Assembly: GCA_002327885.1 (NCBI GenBank)
Contig: DCUS01000107.1
Span: 3,772 to 17,259 of the forward strand
Reading direction: 5' to 3'
Length of the DNA: 13,488 bases
DNA from: Syntrophaceae bacterium UBA2208
GTDB lineage: Bacteria; Desulfobacterota; BSN033; UBA1163
In this document: positions 7,499-13,488 of the stretch, one piece after another
Layout: every line of letters starts with the position of its first letter
How positions within the stretch are numbered: the stretch's first letter is position 1
Position numbers and translations under genes: made by a program
The notes under the pieces: generated by a model
The model's database searches: none
The model's input: the letters and a program-made list of their open reading frames with translations, nothing else
Told to the model about the DNA's origin: nothing

Positions 7499-8527
7499 AT
7501 GGGTAGTGAAGACCCCGTCAAGGTTTTAAAGTTCATTTTATTCGTTTTCTTTTTACTTATCTTCAATCAAGTCGCCGCAGGATCGGAAAAAATTGTCCAG
7601 ATCAAAATGGCCACCCTGGCCCCAGAAGGCAGTTCTTGGATGAAGACATTCAATACCCTGAACACAGAAGTGATGAAAAAGACAGAAAATAAGCTCCAGT
7701 TTAGGATTTATCCAGGTGGGGTATTGGGCGATGAAATGGACATGCTCCGAAAGCTAAAGATTGGTCAAATTCAAGGCGTTGCTCTCACTTCCGCCGGACT
7801 CTCTACGCTCTTTAAAGAAATGGACGTTCTCCAGGTTCCTTTCCTTTTCCAAACCTATGAAGAGGTTGATGCGGTTCTGAAAAATATGGATTCTTTTTTC
7901 CGTAAAGGTTTTGAGGACAATGGATATGTGTTCTTGGGTTGGTCGGAGGCAGGATTTGTCTACCTCATGTCTACCCTTCCCATCTCCAGTGTGGCCGACC
8001 TGAAGAAGGCCAAGGTATGGATCTGGGAGGATTCACCGATGTCCAAAGCCATTTTTGATGAGGCGGGGGTAAAGGCCATTCCACTCACTGTTCCCGATGT
8101 TCTGGTTGGACTTCAAACCGGATTGGTGGATGTGGTTTATGCCCCTCCGACCGGAGCCATTTCCCTCCAGTGGTTTACGAAGATCAAATATTTCACCAAT
8201 TTCCCGTTGGTTTATTTGGCGGGTGGGATCGTCGTTAAAAAAGATATTTTTAAACAAATCCCGCAACCCTCCCAGAATTTCATGTTGGAAAGTTTTCAAC
8301 AACATCTGAATCAATTGAGGGTCGTCACCCGAAACGAAAATCGGGATGCCGTCAAAATAATGGTCAAAAACGGGGTTAAAATCATCACCCCGCCAAAGGA
8401 CCAAATCGATGAATACAACAGGCTATCGAATAAAGCAATGGACCAAATCAGTGGAAAAACCTTTTCTAAAAAAGTCTTGGGCGAAATCACCTCTTTTCTG
8501 GAAAGTTATCGAAGGGGAGGAAAATAA
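7499..8527 (+). CDS. dctP: TRAP transporter substrate-binding protein (DctP family, TatP-like)
   Basis: 342 residues from ATG 7499, chosen for its AGGAG site. The signal peptide is about 1-28 (hydrophobic core FILFVFFLLIF, then NQVAAG). The mature protein has DctP features: IKMATLAPEGSSWM at the start, FRIYPGGVLGDEMDMLRKLKIGQIQG (68-93), DVLQVPFLF (109-117) and VPDVLVGLQTGLVDVVYAPP (198-217). It would capture ligand in the periplasm and hand it to DctQM. In ordinary DctP proteins the LKGLKIRV segment carries the Arg that binds the ligand carboxylate. Here the matching segment is DLKKAKVWIWED (167-178), with Trp174 in that place, so the ligand may not be a simple carboxylate. The gene ends TAA, sharing a base with the next ATG (TAATG). 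Confidence 0.9.
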   Translation: MGSEDPVKVLKFILFVFFLLIFNQVAAGSEKIVQIKMATLAPEGSSWMKTFNTLNTEVMKKTENKLQFRIYPGGVLGDEMDMLRKLKIGQIQGVALTSAGLSTLFKEMDVLQVPFLFQTYEEVDAVLKNMDSFFRKGFEDNGYVFLGWSEAGFVYLMSTLPISSVADLKKAKVWIWEDSPMSKAIFDEAGVKAIPLTVPDVLVGLQTGLVDVVYAPPTGAISLQWFTKIKYFTNFPLVYLAGGIVVKKDIFKQIPQPSQNFMLESFQQHLNQLRVVTRNENRDAVKIMVKNGVKIITPPKDQIDEYNRLSNKAMDQISGKTFSKKVLGEITSFLESYRRGGK

Positions 8528-9042
8528 TGGATCGATGGGAACGGGTGGATGCCACCATTGACCGGGTGGAGCAAACCCTTATCGTCACGTTCTTAAGTTC
8601 TATGATCCTCATTGCCTTTTTACAGATCGTCCTCCGAAATTTTTTTACCACAGGTCTGGATTGGGGGGACTCGCTCTTAAGAAATCTGGTCCTCTGGATC
8701 GGTTTTCTCGGGGCAACCCTTGCCACGCGGGAGGGGAAGCATATCAACATCGATGTGGTTTCGAGATGGCTGCCCTCCCTGGGAAGGAATATCGTCACCC
8801 TATCCACCCATTTATTTTCTTTTTTTATCTGTTGTGGCTTGACCTATGCCGCATTGAAATTTATTAAGAACGAGGCTCAGATGGGGAATAGGACCTTTTT
8901 AAACCTTCCCGCCTGGGTCCCGGAAATGATCCTCCCCATGACTTTTGGTCTGATGTCTTTCCGATTTGGCCTCCGTTCTTTTAAGAATCTTTCCGAAATG
9001 GGAAAGATCGATTCCCTCCCTGATCGAGAGAAAGAAACATGA
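8527..9042 (+). CDS. dctQ: TRAP transporter small permease subunit (DctQ family)
   Basis: 171 residues, the usual size for DctQ. Four membrane helices are visible at about 17-38, 49-67, 88-110 and 130-149. The family block WGDSLLRNLVLWIGFLGATL (46-65) followed by ATREGKHINIDVV is well conserved. It forms the small integral-membrane part that works with DctM for ion-driven uptake. The start overlaps the stop of the binding-protein gene by one base (TAATG), and its own stop overlaps the next start (ATGA), so expression should be tightly coupled in one operon. Confidence 0.92.
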   Translation: MDRWERVDATIDRVEQTLIVTFLSSMILIAFLQIVLRNFFTTGLDWGDSLLRNLVLWIGFLGATLATREGKHINIDVVSRWLPSLGRNIVTLSTHLFSFFICCGLTYAALKFIKNEAQMGNRTFLNLPAWVPEMILPMTFGLMSFRFGLRSFKNLSEMGKIDSLPDREKET

Positions 9043-10298
9043 CCCCTCTTTTGATCCTCATCGCATTGCTTTTCATGTTTCTCGGAGCCCCCCTTTTCAC
9101 GGTTTTCTCGGGTCTCACCCTCCTCCTGTTATTTTTTAGCGATATCGATTCCTCAGCCATGATCATAGAAATGTATCGGATTGCCACCACGCCTATCCTG
9201 GTCGCCATTCCCTTCTTCACCTTTGCCGGATATCTGCTTTCAGAAAGCAAGGCCCCCAGAAGACTGATCGGGCTGACGGACGCCCTGCTGGGTTGGTTGC
9301 CGGGCGGGTTGTCCATCATCGCCTTCATCACCTGCTCCGCCTTTACTGCCCTGACAGGGGCAACGGGCCTCACCATCATTGCGTTGGGAGGCATTCTTCT
9401 TCCTGCATTGTTACAGGGAAAATATCCGGAAAAGTTCTCTCTTGGTCTGGTCACCAATTCAGGGACATTAGGTCTTCTCTTTCCACCGAGCCTTCCCATT
9501 ATCCTTTACGCGATTGTGTCCAAGGTACAAATTAATCAACTTTTTCTTGCCGCTCTCTTACCCGGCCTCCTGATGGTCATTCTGCTCTCTGCATTCAGTG
9601 TTCAAAAAGCCATTGCCGCGAAAGTCCCGAGAACCCGGTTCAATGCATCTGAGTTGTCTCAAGCGTTAAGAGAGGCCGCCTGGGAGCTTCCTCTCCCTCT
9701 TGTCGTACTGGGGGGCATTTACAGCGGATACTTTGCTGTCAGTGAAGCGGCAGCGATCACGGCCGTCTATGTCTTCCTGGTCGAAGTGGTCATCTACCGA
9801 GATATAAAATGGCGGGATCTCCCTCAAGTCATGCGAAAAAGCATGGTGCTGGTGGGAGGGATTTTGATTATTTTAGGCGCTGCGCTCGGTCTGACGAATT
9901 ATCTGATTGACGCACAAATTCCGATGAGGTTGTTTAATATATTCCGGGCTTATACGGAAAACCCGATTGTCTTTCTGATCCTGTTAAACTTCTTTCTCTT
10001 GGGGGTGGGCTGTTTGATGGATATCTTCTCTGCATTGATTGTTGTCGTCCCTCTGATCACCCCGGTTGCCAATGCCTATGGGATTAACCCGGTCCACTTG
10101 GGCATCATCTTTCTCGCCAATCTACAGATCGGAGCCTTGACTCCCCCGATCGGAATGAACCTCTTCATCTCAAGCCTCCGTTTTGAAAAACCGATGTCAA
10201 AAATCATATCGGCCTCTCTCCCATTCATTGCTGTCCTCCTATTGATATTGGCCATCATCACTTATGTCCCCTGGCTGAGCCTGGCCCTCCTCAAATGA
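9039..10298 (+). CDS. dctM: TRAP transporter large permease subunit (DctM family)
   Basis: 419 residues, typical for DctM, and hydrophobic almost throughout, with about twelve membrane segments. It is the transport subunit that couples substrate import to an ion (usually Na+) gradient. Conserved stretches are PFFTFAGYLLSES (58-70), the re-entrant-loop region FTALTGATGLTIIALG (102-117), SGTLGLLFPPSLPIILYA (141-158), and the second repeat's VVVPLITPVANAYGINPVHLG with NLQIGALTPPIGMNLF (361-376). The start overlaps dctQ by four bases (ATGA). It is the last gene of the operon. No strong terminator follows, and the downstream gene is convergent. Confidence 0.94.
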   Translation: MTPLLILIALLFMFLGAPLFTVFSGLTLLLLFFSDIDSSAMIIEMYRIATTPILVAIPFFTFAGYLLSESKAPRRLIGLTDALLGWLPGGLSIIAFITCSAFTALTGATGLTIIALGGILLPALLQGKYPEKFSLGLVTNSGTLGLLFPPSLPIILYAIVSKVQINQLFLAALLPGLLMVILLSAFSVQKAIAAKVPRTRFNASELSQALREAAWELPLPLVVLGGIYSGYFAVSEAAAITAVYVFLVEVVIYRDIKWRDLPQVMRKSMVLVGGILIILGAALGLTNYLIDAQIPMRLFNIFRAYTENPIVFLILLNFFLLGVGCLMDIFSALIVVVPLITPVANAYGINPVHLGIIFLANLQIGALTPPIGMNLFISSLRFEKPMSKIISASLPFIAVLLLILAIITYVPWLSLALLK

Positions 10299-10305
10299 CC
10301 GTAAG

Positions 10306-10333
10306 TTCGGAGATCGGAGTTAGGAGTTCGGAG
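10306..10333 (+). repeat. Tandem heptamer array, four units (TTCGGAG-type)
   Basis: Four consecutive 7-base units: TTCGGAG, ATCGGAG, TTAGGAG, TTCGGAG. The first unit begins eight bases after the dctM stop. The units share NTNGGAG. Similar degenerate short repeats occur a little further on, at 10444-10478. Confidence 0.7.
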
Positions 10334-10375
10334 AAATTTTTATAAATTCTTATCCCCTGATAATTAAAAAACTTC

Positions 10376-10425
10376 CGAAGTGGTTATGGAGAGGTCTTCC
10401 AACCTCTTCCACTTCGTAAGTGGAA
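10376..10425. repeat. Overlapping hairpins with a thrice-used AAGTGG box
   Basis: CGAAGTGG (10376-10383) pairs with CCACTTCG (10409-10416), with an inner stem AGAGGT/ACCTCT (10390-10395/10402-10407). The same right arm can instead form TTCCACTT/AAGTGGAA (10407-10414/10418-10425) with a 3-base loop. The two hairpins are mutually exclusive. No T-run follows, so a classical terminator is not supported. The element lies between convergent genes. Confidence 0.55.
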
Positions 10426-10443
10426 TTCCGAACCTTACTGTTT

Positions 10444-10478
10444 GTGCGCTATGCGCTTTGCCCTATGCTCTATGCGGT
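10444..10478 (+). repeat. Tandem heptamer array, five units (ATGCGCT-type)
   Basis: Five consecutive 7-base units: GTGCGCT, ATGCGCT, TTGCCCT, ATGCTCT, ATGCGGT. They share NTGCNNT. The array ends just before the stop codon of the alpha/beta-hydrolase gene on the opposite strand. Confidence 0.7.
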
Positions 10479-10480
10479 TG

Positions 10481-11410
10481 TTATTCCTGCAGGAAGGAGA
10501 GGATCGCTCGATTCACTTCTTCCGGAGTTTCCCACATGGGAATATGGCCGCTTTTTTCAATCACATGAAATATTGAACCGACGATCTCCTGATGAAGGCC
10601 TTCGCCCACGGAGGGGGGAAAAACCTGGTCTTTTTCCCCCCAGAGCAATAATGTGGGGTGCTGAATTTGAGAAAGTCTCCCCCTAAACTCCAGGGCCGCC
10701 TCAGCATTTCTAAAAGTGGAATACAAAACCCAACCCGATCCCTCGATCCTCGAAAGTTGATATTGCCGATTTAAGAGTTCCGGAGTGATGAGATCAATAT
10801 TGGAGACACACTCCTGAAGAATTCTCTTGAGCGAGTTTTTGCTCCCCCCTGTAAAGATAAGACAAGGAAGAAATGGAATATCTTTGATGGCCACGAGCAT
10901 CCTGAAGGATTTATTTTTAACCTGTTCCAAGACATCCGGTGGGACACAATCAATGAGGACAAGTCTGCTGACTCTTTCAGGGAAACGAATCGCCACTGCC
11001 CATGCGATCCCTCCTCCCATTGAATTTCCGATCAGGGTGGCTTTGTCAATGCCCGCTTCATCCATAAAATCTTTCAGGAAATTAATGTAGGTCTCCGGGG
11101 TGTAAGGAATCTTCGGCCTGTCTGAAAAGCCATGACCGATCAGGTCTAAAGCATAAACCCGGTAAAATTGTGAGAGAATATCAATCTGTTTTTCCCATAC
11201 CCACATCCCGGCTCCATAACCATGAATCAAGAGGAGAGGTTTTCCCTCTCCTCTCACTGTATAAAAAACCGTATGGCCTTTGATCTGAAGGCTCTGCGGG
11301 GAGAGAGAAGGGTTCCAATCGATCCGGGTGGGTCGAATCAGTGGAATCTTACGCCTCCATAAAAGGGAGGGCAATAAAGCGGAAACCATCCATCCGAGTT
11401 GAATCACCAT
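10481..11410 (-). CDS. Alpha/beta-hydrolase with N-terminal hydrophobic segment
   Basis: Serine hydrolase of about 309 residues. An extra in-frame TTG at 11422 would add four. The triad is visible, numbered from the longer form: Ser134 in the elbow IGNSMGG, Asp265 in WGEKDQVFPP, and His293 in KSGHIPMWETPEEVN. The oxyanion motif LLLIHGYGAG (63-72) and ALDLIGHGFSDRP (91-103) are also typical. The first ~20 residues (MVIQLGWMVSALLPSLLWRR) look like a membrane anchor or uncleaved signal, placing the domain at the membrane. Substrate is unknown; esterases, epoxide and C-C bond hydrolases and haloalkane dehalogenases share this fold. No strong ribosome site is seen, so the ATG at 11410 is a best guess. 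The gene is flanked on both sides by short tandem repeats. Confidence 0.88.
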   Translation of the reverse strand: MVIQLGWMVSALLPSLLWRRKIPLIRPTRIDWNPSLSPQSLQIKGHTVFYTVRGEGKPLLLIHGYGAGMWVWEKQIDILSQFYRVYALDLIGHGFSDRPKIPYTPETYINFLKDFMDEAGIDKATLIGNSMGGGIAWAVAIRFPERVSRLVLIDCVPPDVLEQVKNKSFRMLVAIKDIPFLPCLIFTGGSKNSLKRILQECVSNIDLITPELLNRQYQLSRIEGSGWVLYSTFRNAEAALEFRGRLSQIQHPTLLLWGEKDQVFPPSVGEGLHQEIVGSIFHVIEKSGHIPMWETPEEVNRAILSFLQE

Positions 11411-11431
11411 CAATACACCCAAAAATTAAAT

Positions 11432-11463
11432 TGGAATAGTGGAATAATGGAATTTTGGAATAT
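11432..11463 (+). repeat. Tandem octamer array, four units (TGGAATNN)
   Basis: TGGAATAG, TGGAATAA, TGGAATTT and TGGAATAT run head to tail, followed by a partial TGGG. The array lies 21 bases upstream of the hydrolase start codon, on its 5' side. It is the reverse complement in kind of the array at 11545-11584. Confidence 0.75.
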
Positions 11464-11495
11464 TGGGTTTAAACCGCAAAGAAATTTTCTCCCTT

Positions 11496-11519
11496 TTATT
11501 CCATCATGCCAGTTCCCCA
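11496..11519 (-). repeat. Degenerate octamer units, three copies
   Basis: TTATTCCA, TCATGCCA and GTTCCCCA in direct succession follow the NNATTCCA pattern of the nearby array, with more mismatches. They look like a decayed part of the same array. Confidence 0.45.
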
Positions 11520-11544
11520 GTCTTTCAAAACATTTCATTTTTCT

Positions 11545-11584
11545 ATTTTCCATCATTCCATTATTCCAGCCTTCCATCATTCCA
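11545..11584 (-). repeat. Tandem octamer array, five units (NNATTCCA)
   Basis: ATTTTCCA, TCATTCCA, TTATTCCA, GCCTTCCA and TCATTCCA, head to tail. Read on the minus strand they are TGGAATNN units, so together with 11432-11463 they form a long imperfect inverted repeat about 80 bases apart. Confidence 0.75.
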
Positions 11585-11598
11585 TTTTTTGGTAACAC

Positions 11599-11635
11599 TT
11601 ATCTTTTTTTCTCCTTCTTTTCCTTGAACATTTCC
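11599..11635 (-). other. Apparent displaced C-terminus of the AsmA-like gene (frameshift)
   Basis: Just past the TGA at 11636-11638, a neighbouring minus-strand frame stays open to TAA at 11599-11601. It reads EGMETLVEGIKSIEEMF then KEKEKKR, a charged amphipathic helix of a kind plausible for this protein. The in-frame ending is instead GGNGNVGRRDKVD. Removing one G from the GTCGGAGGG run (near 11672-11680) would join the two. It could be a real mutation or a sequence error. Confidence 0.55.
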
Positions 11636-12751
11636 TCAATCGACTTTATCCCTTCGACCAACGTTTCCATTCCCTCCGACACTTCCATCCACGCTCTTGA
11701 CCGGAAGCCCCAGGGCCTCTGTAAGCGAGAAAGCGATTTGGGTTAAGAAGGCTTCCTGAAGATTGAACTGCTCATCCCCTAAGTTCCCTTTTACATGAAA
11801 GGGGACTTGAACCTGATTTCTTTTTTTCTCCAATAAAGAAGATAGGATTTCCGCTGGAATCCAAAAAACGGTTCCGCCTCCCTCTTTAATATGAAGATTG
11901 AAGAAATTCAGCTGCCCGGGTGAATCCATCTTCTTTTCTTTCAAAACAACTCGAGATTCCATATTCATCGTGCCGGAATCAATCTTTGCAGAAACCTTCT
12001 TCCGGTAATACGGTTTAAAGGTCTCCACCTCTACTTCTTGAATCTTCAGGGAGGTCTCCAAATCCATTGTTTTAAGATCTACCCATCCCTTCACATCAAT
12101 CCTGCCTTCCTGTTTCTCCCCTTTCACCTTTCCTTTCAATTCAACAGAAGAAGGATGGTTGGCAAAAGGATATCGGACATTTTTTATCTCAAAGTCTAAA
12201 TCTTTTAATCTCATTTCGGCTGGAGGTTCCCCCACTTTTCTATCCTCAAAATCAACGGTGCCTTGCTGGATCCGAATCCGGTTGATCTGAATGGAAATAG
12301 ATTCTCCCTTCTTTTTCTCGATCTCCTCGGAGGTTTCTTCATTTCCTTTTTTCTTTCCCTTTTCGAAAACCCCTCCCCTATCTTTTTCCTTTTTTATCGT
12401 TCCCCAGGGCCCGGTGATCACCCCCTCCCGGGAGCGATAGAAGAAAAAAGAGGGTCGAACGATCGTCATTTCTTTTATTCGGATCGATTTTTTCAGGAGA
12501 GAGAGAAGCGAGGGATAAATCCTTACCTCCTCGACCCGAAAAAATCTCTGTTTTGAATCAGGGTCTTCATATTGTATTCCCCTGGCGGAGAGATAAGTGG
12601 TTTTAGGCTTCATCTCGGTCAGGATGAATCCCGGCCCCATATCTTTCTGAAGGTGAGTCTGAATGAACCTCACGGCATAAAAGGAAAGGACAAAATATCC
12701 TCCGATGATGAGAAGAAGAAAAATTCCCGCCCGGATGACCCATTTTTTCAT
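11636..12751 (-). CDS. AsmA/DUF748-like membrane-anchored envelope protein
   Basis: 371 residues. One N-terminal membrane helix (about 6-28, IRAGIFLLLIIGGYFVLSFYAV) is followed by a long beta-rich periplasmic part. The alternating-strand style, ARGIQYEDPDSKQRFFRVEEVRIYPSLLSLL, then ISIQINRIRIQQGTVDFED, and repeated IxVKGxVDLKTMDLETSLKI-like strands resembles AsmA/DUF748 proteins. These span the periplasm and are tied to outer-membrane and lipid homeostasis. A Lys/Glu-rich linker lies at about 120-150. It overlaps the upstream Ntn-hydrolase gene by ATGA and has a strong GGAGGTG site, so the two are co-translated. The last ~13 residues look out of frame; a one-base change would extend the gene to 11599. 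Family assignment is by pattern only. Confidence 0.75.
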   Translation of the reverse strand: MKKWVIRAGIFLLLIIGGYFVLSFYAVRFIQTHLQKDMGPGFILTEMKPKTTYLSARGIQYEDPDSKQRFFRVEEVRIYPSLLSLLKKSIRIKEMTIVRPSFFFYRSREGVITGPWGTIKKEKDRGGVFEKGKKKGNEETSEEIEKKKGESISIQINRIRIQQGTVDFEDRKVGEPPAEMRLKDLDFEIKNVRYPFANHPSSVELKGKVKGEKQEGRIDVKGWVDLKTMDLETSLKIQEVEVETFKPYYRKKVSAKIDSGTMNMESRVVLKEKKMDSPGQLNFFNLHIKEGGGTVFWIPAEILSSLLEKKRNQVQVPFHVKGNLGDEQFNLQEAFLTQIAFSLTEALGLPVKSVDGSVGGNGNVGRRDKVD

Positions 12752-13428
12752 CCTTTCACCTCCCCCTCCACAATTTCCCTGTAGCCTGATGGCGTAATGG
12801 TAGCAAAATAAAAAGGAGGACCCACTTCTTCCCCCTCTGCAGACCTCTTTTTAAGAAAGAACTTACAGAGGCTGAGAAGTGGCTCAAGGGAGGATCCTGT
12901 CATGCACTGAGCTTCCAGCCTCCTTTCCATCGATAAAGAACGGGGGACGACAATGATCCGAGAAGTTTGAAGAGCTTTTATCAAGATTCTTTCCCCCTCA
13001 CTGCTGAAGAGGTGAAGATGAAAAGGCCGGTCATGATCTTTGGAGGAATATCCGGCCAGGATGAGATAGACCTCATTTAAAGGAGGCATCTCCTCAGATT
13101 CTTCTCCGGGTGGTCCGGGAGAAAAAGGAGGCGGCATCCCCCTTTGGCTCAACCATTTTCCATATTGCTCGGAAAAAAAGAACAAACCCATGTCGGCGAT
13201 ATCATCAATCGATTCTGCTCCCTGTCTCTGAAGGAAATTCTGGAAGGCTAAGCTCATCTCTACCCCTATCCCCGCCCCGGCGCTCACCATCGCTGAGTGA
13301 GACCCCAGGCGGAGGAGTTTCTTGAGAGTGAAATGTCCCACCGCTCCGGTGGGGTCGAACCGGGTCGCCCGGCTATCGGTTGCCAGAACAATTCCTTCAT
13401 GTGTAGAACAAGCAATCACTTGAGTCAT
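12748..13428 (-). CDS. Proteasome/HslV-type Ntn-hydrolase
   Basis: 226 residues from ATG 13428. After removal of Met the N-terminus is Thr-Gln-Val-Ile, exposing a threonine nucleophile as in proteasome beta and HslV subunits. The spacing fits: counting that Thr as 1, Asp17 and Arg19 fall in ATDSRAT, and Lys35/36 in TLKKLLRLG replaces the usual Lys33. SAGAG (49-53) and the late GPPFYFATITPSGYREI also match the family. A Pro/Glu-rich loop (about 99-116) is unusual. It is not HslV (no hslU nearby), and its substrate and assembly are unknown. A GTG at 13452 would add eight residues and bury the Thr unless processed, and has no ribosome site. The ATG has GGGTGG a few bases upstream. It overlaps the AsmA-like gene. 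Confidence 0.8.
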   Translation of the reverse strand: MTQVIACSTHEGIVLATDSRATRFDPTGAVGHFTLKKLLRLGSHSAMVSAGAGIGVEMSLAFQNFLQRQGAESIDDIADMGLFFFSEQYGKWLSQRGMPPPFSPGPPGEESEEMPPLNEVYLILAGYSSKDHDRPFHLHLFSSEGERILIKALQTSRIIVVPRSLSMERRLEAQCMTGSSLEPLLSLCKFFLKKRSAEGEEVGPPFYFATITPSGYREIVEGEVKG

Positions 13429-13445
13429 TGTCCACCCATCCGAGG

Positions 13446-13463
13446 AAGACACATATGTGTCTT
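13446..13463. promoter_or_regulatory. 18-bp perfect palindrome upstream of the Ntn-hydrolase
   Basis: AAGACACATATGTGTCTT is perfectly self-complementary over all 18 bases and ends 17 bases before the ATG at 13428. The symmetry and position suit an operator for a dimeric regulator, but no promoter is resolved because the window ends 25 bases further on. Confidence 0.5.
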
Positions 13464-13488
13464 TAGAAATATAACCATTTGAACCGAA

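Noticed and set aside
10484..10495. 12-bp palindrome TTCCTGCAGGAA
   Set aside because: It lies within the last codons of the hydrolase gene and is short enough to be chance.
10380..10686. Two plus-strand open frames downstream of dctM
   Set aside because: They run through the hairpin and heptamer repeats and then antisense to the hydrolase gene, with unlikely composition and no ribosome site.
10306..11584. CRISPR array
   Set aside because: Repeat units are only 7-8 bases, head to tail without unique spacers, and no cas genes are present.
11410..11598. Minus-strand open frame of 62 codons between the hydrolase and AsmA-like genes
   Set aside because: Its sequence is produced by the octamer repeats (recurring GMME, NGMM and SIIPLFQ-like strings), it overlaps the hydrolase start, and it has no ribosome site or family match.

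Overview
The window looks like a piece of a chromosome from a Gram-negative bacterium, most likely an uncultured Desulfobacterota/Deltaproteobacteria-type organism. That assignment is inference. It rests on lipoprotein and AsmA-like envelope proteins, a periplasmic TRAP system, moderate base composition, sigma70-type promoters close to consensus, and intergenic arrays of degenerate 7- and 8-base repeats. I saw no rRNA, tRNA, CRISPR array, integrase or transposase.

Left part (1-4893, all minus strand). A sensor histidine kinase with two GAF domains (3043-4893) is preceded by a perfect TTGACA/TATAAT promoter and followed after 58 bp by a threonine synthase-type PLP enzyme (1871-2983). A second unit starts from its own promoter near 1819-1847. 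It encodes a secreted, C-terminally anchored NEW3-domain protein (523-1734) and, one base later, an ABC transporter ATPase (521 to the window edge). This is the usual layout of an ABC export or efflux unit whose permease would lie beyond base 1.

Centre (5009-10298). A FabF-type 3-oxoacyl-ACP synthase (minus) and a four-gene TRAP operon (plus) are transcribed divergently from a 281-bp region with two good promoters and a 10-bp inverted repeat. The TRAP operon is a TPAT type: lipoprotein TatT, substrate-binding DctP/TatP, DctQ and DctM. Its genes are tightly coupled (stop codon inside the ribosome site, then TAATG and ATGA overlaps). The binding protein has Trp where ordinary DctP proteins carry the carboxylate-binding Arg. 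With the fatty-acid synthesis gene next door, this suggests a hydrophobic or otherwise non-standard ligand, but that is inference.

Right part (10299-13488, genes on minus strand). A proteasome/HslV-type Ntn-hydrolase (12748-13428) overlaps by ATGA an AsmA/DUF748-like membrane-anchored protein (11636-12751), whose last codons look frameshifted. Next comes an alpha/beta-hydrolase (10481-11410). Short tandem repeats flank the hydrolase: two heptamer arrays and a hairpin cluster on its 3' side, and octamer arrays in inverted orientation on its 5' side. An 18-bp perfect palindrome lies just upstream of the Ntn-hydrolase.

No complete novel system is obvious. The points most worth a second look are the TPAT operon with its altered binding protein, the Ntn-hydrolase/AsmA pair, the frameshifted tail, and the repeat-flanked hydrolase.
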